A stretch of 64,000 bases of DNA. Source: Akkermansia sp. (GTDB lineage Bacteria > Verrucomicrobiota > Verrucomicrobiia > Verrucomicrobiales > Akkermansiaceae). A program made the position numbers and the translations under genes. Below, in pieces: positions 58,674 to 64,000 of the stretch (positions are counted from its first letter, which is position 1; each line of letters begins with the position of its first letter). Under the pieces are notes generated by a model that worked only from the letters and a program-made list of their open reading frames with translations, searched no databases and was not told the DNA's origin. The DNA lies in contig JAUNHW010000003.1 of NCBI GenBank assembly GCA_030523775.1, forward strand, positions 124,001 to 188,000, given 5' to 3'.

Positions 58674-60692
58674 TCACGGATTTTTTCCGCACCGGGCGAT
58701 TTCGCGCCCGCGGGCGCGGTCCGGCTTGCCGGTGGGGGTGAGGGGCAGGGCGGGCACGCGGATGATGCGGCGCGGGGCGGAGTAGGCGGGCAGGTGGGCG
58801 CGGCAGATGCGCGCGGCCTCCGCCTCATCCGCCGTGGTGAGCAGCACCACGCATTCCCCGAATTTGGCATCCGGTGCGGCGGTGATGTGCACCTCCGCCA
58901 GGCCGTGGCGGCGCAGTGTGTCCTCCACCTGCTCCGCCTGGATCTTGATGCCGCCGGAGTTGATGGTGTTGTCGCTGCGGCCCAGGATGCGGAAGCGGCC
59001 GTGTTCGTCCATTTCCGCGATATCGTGCGTGGCGAGCGCGCGGCAGCCGATGTGCGGGGCGGTGACGACGAGGCAGCCCTGCGCGTTCAGGGAGAGTTCC
59101 ACGCCGCCGAAGGGAGTGTACCACTCGTCCGCCTGCGGGCCGGAGAGGCGGCGCAGGGCAATGTGAGAAAGGGTTTCCGTCATCCCATACGTGGACCACA
59201 CGGCGTTGGGAAAATCCTTCAACTGCGCGGCCAGGGCGGCATCCACGGCGCCGCCGCCTATGATGAGGTGGCGGATGCCGCGCAGCAGGGCAGCCTCCTC
59301 CGGCACCTGCAGGGAGTTGTACACCTGCAGCGGCACCATGGCTGCAAAGTGCGGCGGCTCCCGCAGCCCGCGCAGCGGGTGGCCGCACGGCTCGCAGGGG
59401 ATGAGCCGCAGCCCCGCCACCTGCGCGCGCACCGCCATCATCTTGCCGGCAATGAAGCGCAGCGGCAGGCAGAGCAGGGCGGTATCCCCCTCCCGCAGCC
59501 CCAGGAAGCGGCAGGTCATGCGCGCGCTGGCCACCATGGCCTCCTTGCGGGCCAGCATGGGCTTGGGCATGCCCGTGGAGCCGGAGGTGTGCACGGTGAT
59601 GGCGGGCGCCGGGCCGTTCCACTCCTCCAAGAAGGCGTTCAAATCCGTGCAGGGGCGTGCGGCGGCGGGGTCGAACCACAGTCGCTCCCCGCGGATGGAG
59701 AGCGGGAAGGGCACCACATTGTTGGTGTAGATTTGCCCGGTGCCGAGCCCCTGCGGCATCCCGTGCCTCCGCGCGGCGCACCACTGGGCGATGGCGTTGA
59801 GGCCGATGTTCGATTCCAGCGCGGAGGTCACCCAGTACTTGATGCCGCGGGCGTCTGCCAGGCGCATCCATTCCGCCGCCCCGCAAAAGCCGCCGTGCAG
59901 CGTGGGTTTCAGGATGATGTAGCGCGGGCGGATGGCATCCAGCAGCTCTTCCTTGCGCGCGGGGGCGTTCACGCCGATGAGCTCCTCGTCCAGCGCCACG
60001 GGTACGGGGGAAACGCGGCAAATCTCCGCCATGTCGCTCCATTGCCCGGCGCGGATGGGCTGCTCGATGGAGTGGATGCCGAAAGCGGCCAGCTGCTCCA
60101 GGCGGGCGGGGGCATCTTGCGGGGAGAACGCGCCGTTGGCATCCACGCGCAGCTCCACCTCCTGCGGCGAATAGCGTTCGCGGATGCGGCGCAGCAGCTC
60201 CAGCTCCCGCTCCCAGCCTATGGCGCCAATCTTGATCTTGATGCAGCGGAATCCCGCCGCCAACTTGTCTTCCAGGCGTTGCAGCATGGTGGGGAAATCA
60301 CCCATCCACACCAGCCCGTTGATGCGGATGCCCTCCTCCCCGCGGCTGAACGGCGTGTCCCACAGTTGCCAGCTTCCCGCGCGCAGGTGCTGCACGGCGG
60401 TTTCCAGGCCCATGAGGATGGACGGGTGGTCCCGTAGTTCACCGTACGGGATTTCGCCCGTGCGTGCCAGCTGTGCGCAAGCCTCCTCCAGCTTGGCGCG
60501 GTAGAGGTGGGGCGGCAGGGCATCACAGCTCAAATCCGGCAGCGGCGCGCATTCCCCCACGCCCACGCGGCCATCCTCCCCCTGCAGTTCCACGCGCCAG
60601 GTGCGGTGGGTGGTGTAGACTCCGCGGGATGTGCCGGCGGGAAAGGCGAAGCGCAGCACATGTTCTGAGATGCGGGTGCGCATGGCGCTCAC
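58674..60692 (-). CDS. MenC-MenE fusion: O-succinylbenzoate synthase / O-succinylbenzoate-CoA ligase
   Basis: 672 residues combining two successive menaquinone enzymes. Residues ~1-355 are an enolase-superfamily MenC: KIKIGAIGWERE with the catalytic Lys near 153, RVDANGAF near 178 and SALESNIGLNAIAQW near 290. Residues ~370-672 are a short acyl-CoA ligase: the P-loop ITVHTSGSTGMPKP near 388, STYGMTETLSHIAL near 500, then RFRILGRSDNTINSGG near 565 and the C-terminal TPTGKPDR. The start is a GTG overlapping the ftsQ stop (GTGA), with AGGAG 5 nt upstream. No other men gene is in the window. Confidence 0.9.
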   Translation of the reverse strand: MSAMRTRISEHVLRFAFPAGTSRGVYTTHRTWRVELQGEDGRVGVGECAPLPDLSCDALPPHLYRAKLEEACAQLARTGEIPYGELRDHPSILMGLETAVQHLRAGSWQLWDTPFSRGEEGIRINGLVWMGDFPTMLQRLEDKLAAGFRCIKIKIGAIGWERELELLRRIRERYSPQEVELRVDANGAFSPQDAPARLEQLAAFGIHSIEQPIRAGQWSDMAEICRVSPVPVALDEELIGVNAPARKEELLDAIRPRYIILKPTLHGGFCGAAEWMRLADARGIKYWVTSALESNIGLNAIAQWCAARRHGMPQGLGTGQIYTNNVVPFPLSIRGERLWFDPAAARPCTDLNAFLEEWNGPAPAITVHTSGSTGMPKPMLARKEAMVASARMTCRFLGLREGDTALLCLPLRFIAGKMMAVRAQVAGLRLIPCEPCGHPLRGLREPPHFAAMVPLQVYNSLQVPEEAALLRGIRHLIIGGGAVDAALAAQLKDFPNAVWSTYGMTETLSHIALRRLSGPQADEWYTPFGGVELSLNAQGCLVVTAPHIGCRALATHDIAEMDEHGRFRILGRSDNTINSGGIKIQAEQVEDTLRRHGLAEVHITAAPDAKFGECVVLLTTADEAEAARICRAHLPAYSAPRRIIRVPALPLTPTGKPDRARGREIARCGKNP

Positions 60693-61585
60693 TTTTTCTC
60701 CTGCGCGGCGTAGATGACCGTGGGGTTGATGCGCGGTATCACATCAATGCTCACGGGGCGCTTGCCCACGGCTTCCGCGTGCTCGATAATCATGGCCAGG
60801 CGCTCCATCTGCCCCTTGATGTCGTACACCTGCATGAGCACCTCCGCGCCGTTGTCCAGCGTGAGAATGATTTTCCATTCCTTGGGGCGGAAGATTTCAC
60901 GGATGGAGGGAATCTCCTGCAGGGAGTAGTGGTTGGCGGCGGCCACCAGCTCCACGATGGGGCGGTAGGATTTCTCCTCCACCACCGCTCCCACGCGGAA
61001 TTCTCGGATGTCTCCCGTTTGCAGGTACCACACGGGCACGTTGGTGAAGCGCGTGTGGTATTCCGGCACCACCGGGAAGAGCCGCCCGTTCTGGTCCATG
61101 TACAGCTTTTGCCGCGTGCCCGTGTCCGTGCCGCTCTCCATCTCCACATACACCACGGGTATGCGCTCCTCCAGCTCAATGTGCAGGGTGTCCGGCAGCT
61201 CCGCATGGATGTGCGCCGCAGCCACGCAGGGGTTCTCCTCCAGCGCGCGCTCCCAGTCGCCGGGGTTGAGCCCGGCCAGGTTCACGCTGCCGCGGATGCC
61301 CAGGATATCCAGCGCCTGCTCGCGGGTGATGATTTTGTGGGTGGATTCGTAGGTGACGTTGTCAATCCCCATGCGGTAGGCCTGGGTGATGGCGTAGCGG
61401 ATGCCCCAGAAAAGCAGCAGGACCACGGGCAGGATGATGAGGGCGAGGCGCAACGCGCGGTACACCTGCATCTTGGCGCGCACATAGGTGAGCGCGCTGA
61501 AGAGGCGCTCGCGCAGGGTCAGGCTCTTCTCCACGGTTTGCACGTTGGAGGGGGCCTTGCGGTATTTGTTGCGGTTGCGCTTCAT
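60689..61585 (-). CDS. ftsQ: Cell division protein FtsQ-like
   Basis: 298 residues with a basic cytoplasmic N terminus, one helix (~48-65) and a periplasmic POTRA domain (GIDNVTYESTHKIITREQA) followed by the FtsQ beta domain (YMDQNGRLFPVV). Position after ddl and murC-murB is the usual division-cell-wall cluster order, which supports FtsQ over other POTRA proteins. It scaffolds the divisome at mid-cell. The stop overlaps the MenC-MenE start by 4 bp. It lies 24 bp after ddl. Confidence 0.9.
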   Translation of the reverse strand: MKRNRNKYRKAPSNVQTVEKSLTLRERLFSALTYVRAKMQVYRALRLALIILPVVLLLFWGIRYAITQAYRMGIDNVTYESTHKIITREQALDILGIRGSVNLAGLNPGDWERALEENPCVAAAHIHAELPDTLHIELEERIPVVYVEMESGTDTGTRQKLYMDQNGRLFPVVPEYHTRFTNVPVWYLQTGDIREFRVGAVVEEKSYRPIVELVAAANHYSLQEIPSIREIFRPKEWKIILTLDNGAEVLMQVYDIKGQMERLAMIIEHAEAVGKRPVSIDVIPRINPTVIYAAQEKK

Positions 61586-61609
61586 GGGAGCGGGGCGGGG
61601 GCTGTTCGA

Positions 61610-62533
61610 TCAGCCGCGGGGCTGGTTCAGGGAGATTTGGGCAATCCTCCGGCAGAGCTCGCCGAAGGAGATGCCCACGGCCTTGGCCGCCTTCGGGAAG
61701 AGGGAGGCTCCCGTCATGCCCGGAATGGTGTTGATTTCCAGCACGTACGGCTTGCCGTCGTCCGTCAGCAGCACGTCCACGCGCCCATACACTTCCACAT
61801 GCAGCGCGCGGTAGGCCGCCAGTGCGGCCTCCTGCACCGCACGCGTCTCCTCCGCCGTGATGTCCGCCGGGCAGATGTAGTCCGACCCCACGGCACCGGT
61901 CATAGAGGGGTACTTGTTGCGGTAGTCGTAGAATCCCTGGCGCGGGCAGATGTGGATGACGGGCAGGGCGGTGCCGTCCAGAATGGCCACGGTGAGCTCT
62001 TTGCCCTTGATGTACTCCTCCACCAGCAGGCTGCCGCGGAAGCGGTCCTCGCGCCCCATGGCTGCGGGGAGCTCGGCGGGGTCGTGCACAATTTCCACGC
62101 CCACGGAGGAACCCTCGCACGGCGGCTTGATGACGCAGGGGCAGGGGATGGTGGGCATCTGGCCGTGTTCCACGGTCTCGCTCCTGGGGGTGGGCACGCC
62201 CGCCGCCACGAAGGCCTTTTTGCTCAGCAGCTTGTCAAAGCAGTTGCGGCTGGTCTGTGAACCCGCGCCGGTGTAGGGAATGCCCAGCTCCTCCAGATAG
62301 GATTGCAGGCCGCCGTCCTCGCCGTAGGTGCCGTGGATGATGTTGAAGCAGAGCTCCGTTCCCTCCGGAATGGCGGGGCGCTCCGCATCCACCACCACGG
62401 GGGTCACCTGGGTGAATCCCTCCTGCTGCAGGGCTTCCAGCACGGCCTTGCCGGAGACGAGCGAGACTTCACGCTCAGAGCCGGGACCGCCCATCAGCAA
62501 GGCTATCTTGGTTTCGTTTGTCAGGGTTTTCAT
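61610..62533 (-). CDS. ddl: D-alanine--D-alanine ligase
   Basis: 307-residue ATP-grasp enzyme making the D-Ala-D-Ala dipeptide for peptidoglycan. Motifs seen are LLMGGPGSEREVSL (N-terminal substrate loop, near residue 12), CFDKLLSKKAFVAAGVPTP (ATP-binding) and EINTIPGMTGASLFPKAA near 270 (Mg2+/D-Ala site). Length is standard. It lies 23 bp after murC-murB in the cell-wall cluster. Confidence 0.96.
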   Translation of the reverse strand: MKTLTNETKIALLMGGPGSEREVSLVSGKAVLEALQQEGFTQVTPVVVDAERPAIPEGTELCFNIIHGTYGEDGGLQSYLEELGIPYTGAGSQTSRNCFDKLLSKKAFVAAGVPTPRSETVEHGQMPTIPCPCVIKPPCEGSSVGVEIVHDPAELPAAMGREDRFRGSLLVEEYIKGKELTVAILDGTALPVIHICPRQGFYDYRNKYPSMTGAVGSDYICPADITAEETRAVQEAALAAYRALHVEVYGRVDVLLTDDGKPYVLEINTIPGMTGASLFPKAAKAVGISFGELCRRIAQISLNQPRG

Positions 62534-62556
62534 GGTTGAAGCGTTTGTTTCTCCTG

Positions 62557-64000
62557 TTAGAACTGGGGCTCGCGGTCACCGATGACATGCACCTCCGTGC
62601 GCAGGGTGATGCCGCGCTCCGCCTGCGCCTTTTCGCGGATGAGGTCGATGAGCTGCGTGACATCCGTGGCGCTGGCGTTGCCCTTGTTGATGATGAAGTT
62701 GGCGTGCTTGGTGGAGACCTGCGCGCCACCGATGGAGCAGCCCTTGAGCCCGAGCTCTTCGATGAGCTTTCCGGCGGGGATTTCCGCGGGGTTGACAAAG
62801 GTGCAGCCGGCGCTGGGCTCCTTGGGCTGGGTGCTCTTGCGGCGGGTGCGGTAGTCCTCCGTGGCGGCGGAGATGGCGGCGGCGTCCGCAGGGGTGCCCT
62901 CGAACACGGCCTGCATCACGGTGTTGCTCTCGAATTCAGGGATGAGGCGGTACTGTGCCCCCTGCATCTGGTCCCTCTCCAGCTCCACCTGCTCGCCGTC
63001 CTCGTTGAGCGCGGTGGCGGAGCGGAACACGCCCCACATATCACTGCCCATGCAGCCGGCGTTCATGCGCAGGCTGCCGCCCACGCAGCCGGGGATGCCG
63101 TCCATCCACTCGAACCCGGAGAGCCCGTGGCGCGCGGCGAAGGCGGCCAGTTTCTTGAGCTTCACGCCGGCGCCCGCCACAATGTGGGTTCCCTGCAGCT
63201 CCAGCTTCTCGAAGATTCCCTCCGCTGGGTGGATGACCGCGCCGCGGATGCCGCCGTTGCGCACCACCAGGTTGGAGCCGCGGCCCACGGTGTGCACCGG
63301 GATGTTGCGGTCCTTGAAGAAGTTCACGGCGGCCTGCATGGCTTGGAATGTCTTGGGCTCCACCCAGTACTGGGCCTCGCCGCCCACGCCCAGCGTGGTG
63401 TGCTTGCTCATGGGCTCGTACAGGCGGTAATCCACATCCGCCCCGCATTCCGCCACCATGGCGGCCATCAGGCACATGTCCTTGGCTATGCGCGTGCCGG
63501 CCTCGTGCACGTTGCCCGCGCCCAGCGTAAGGAACAGGTCCCCCGGCTGCAGCTGGTTGCCCACCGCGTGGTGCGCCAGGGAGAGATCCGGCAGGAACTG
63601 CGCCTCCACCGGGCCGTGCTCCGCCACGGCATCCACAATGGTTTGCCCGCTGATGCCGGGGATGGGCGGCTCGCTGGCCGGGTACACATCCGCCACGTAC
63701 AGCTTGTCCACCGCCTGCAGCACCTTGCCGAAATCATCCCTCAGCAGCTGGGTGCGCGTGTAGCGGTGCGGCTGGAAGAGCACCACCAGGCGCTTGGGTT
63801 TCAGGCTGTGTGCCGTTTGCAGCGTGGCGGCTATTTCCGTGGGGTGGTGCCCGTAGTCGTCCACTATGCGGTAGTCCTTGGAAAGGTACTTGGTCTCAAA
63901 GCGGCGGCGCGCCCCGGCAAAGGATGCCAACCCGCGCGCGATGCTGGCGAAATCACACCCCATCTCCAGCGCGGCGGCGGTGGCCGCCAGCGAGTTGAGC
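62557..64000 (-). CDS. MurC-MurB fusion (partial, 5' end outside window)
   Basis: The coding frame runs past the window edge; at least 480 codons are inside. The N-terminal visible part is the C-terminal domain of MurC (UDP-MurNAc--alanine ligase): VDDYGHHPTEIAATL and VVLFQPHRYTRTQLL. It continues without a stop into MurB (UDP-MurNAc dehydrogenase): KHTTLGVGGEAQYWVEP, TVGRGSNLVVRNGGIRG, GIPGCVGGSLRMNAGCMG and the C-terminal GGAQVSTKHANFIINKG. Joining MurB to MurC would couple UDP-MurNAc formation and alanine addition. The MurC N-terminal half lies beyond 64000. Confidence 0.95.
   Translation of the reverse strand, partial: LNSLAATAAALEMGCDFASIARGLASFAGARRRFETKYLSKDYRIVDDYGHHPTEIAATLQTAHSLKPKRLVVLFQPHRYTRTQLLRDDFGKVLQAVDKLYVADVYPASEPPIPGISGQTIVDAVAEHGPVEAQFLPDLSLAHHAVGNQLQPGDLFLTLGAGNVHEAGTRIAKDMCLMAAMVAECGADVDYRLYEPMSKHTTLGVGGEAQYWVEPKTFQAMQAAVNFFKDRNIPVHTVGRGSNLVVRNGGIRGAVIHPAEGIFEKLELQGTHIVAGAGVKLKKLAAFAARHGLSGFEWMDGIPGCVGGSLRMNAGCMGSDMWGVFRSATALNEDGEQVELERDQMQGAQYRLIPEFESNTVMQAVFEGTPADAAAISAATEDYRTRRKSTQPKEPSAGCTFVNPAEIPAGKLIEELGLKGCSIGGAQVSTKHANFIINKGNASATDVTQLIDLIREKAQAERGITLRTEVHVIGDREPQF

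Overview
The window is a GC-rich bacterial chromosome segment. It carries three secreted host-glycan enzymes (GH20 hexosaminidase, sialate O-acetylesterase, GH89 alpha-N-acetylglucosaminidase), type IV pilus/type II secretion ATPases, a MurC-MurB fusion and a PUR-alpha-like small protein. Together these suggest a mucin-degrading Verrucomicrobiota of the Akkermansia type. This is inferred from gene content; there is no rRNA to confirm it.

Layout. 1-7.1 kb: rimO, a sodium:solute symporter, a ROK-like sugar kinase and two tandem PilT-type ATPases. 7.1-13.4 kb: a CDF metal exporter, a large SNF2 helicase and two copies of a hairpin-bearing intergenic repeat. 12.7-21.5 kb: housekeeping genes, namely ybaK, a flavodoxin-less CysJ-like reductase, an LptF/G permease, cdaA with a tiny CdaR-like stub, a degenerate bioD, dnaA with a candidate origin, thiL and a CPBP protease. 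21.6-27.8 kb: a Cys/His-rich secreted protein and a CusCBA/CzcCBA-type metal efflux operon. 27.75-30.76 kb: an apparent ~3.0 kb insertion with an AT-richer EptA/MCR-like phosphoethanolamine transferase and a tyrosine recombinase, between the convergent ends of the RND pump and aroA. 30.8-34.7 kb: aroA, a parvulin, a GIY-YIG protein, tRNA-Ala, two tRNA-Gly genes and repeat-rich non-coding DNA. 34.7-39.9 kb: a lipoprotein, sialate esterase, GH20 and a membrane protein. 39.9-47.6 kb: two glycan/envelope proteins, a pyrR-pyrB-pseudo-pyrC operon, purE, an ECF-type sigma factor, rpmI-rplT, and MerR with a microprotein. 47.6-55.1 kb: GH89 and a pseudopilin/PilC/two-PilB secretion cluster. 55.3-64 kb: alpha-glucan genes, the PUR protein, a MenC-MenE fusion, and ftsQ-ddl-murCB of the division/cell-wall cluster.

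The most unusual recurring signal is promoter placement. In at least eight transcription units a recognisable -35/-10 pair ends 6-7 nt before the start codon, so transcription should begin at or within a base of the start codon. In at least five more the predicted 5' leader is only about 3-5 nt. Leaderless or near-leaderless mRNA appears to be common in this genome, and the pattern was used to choose several start codons. Other points of interest are the integrase/eptA insertion with 7-bp flanking repeats, the PilT with a duplicated N-terminal domain, the pseudo-dihydroorotase, the MenC-MenE fusion and the intergenic repeat family.
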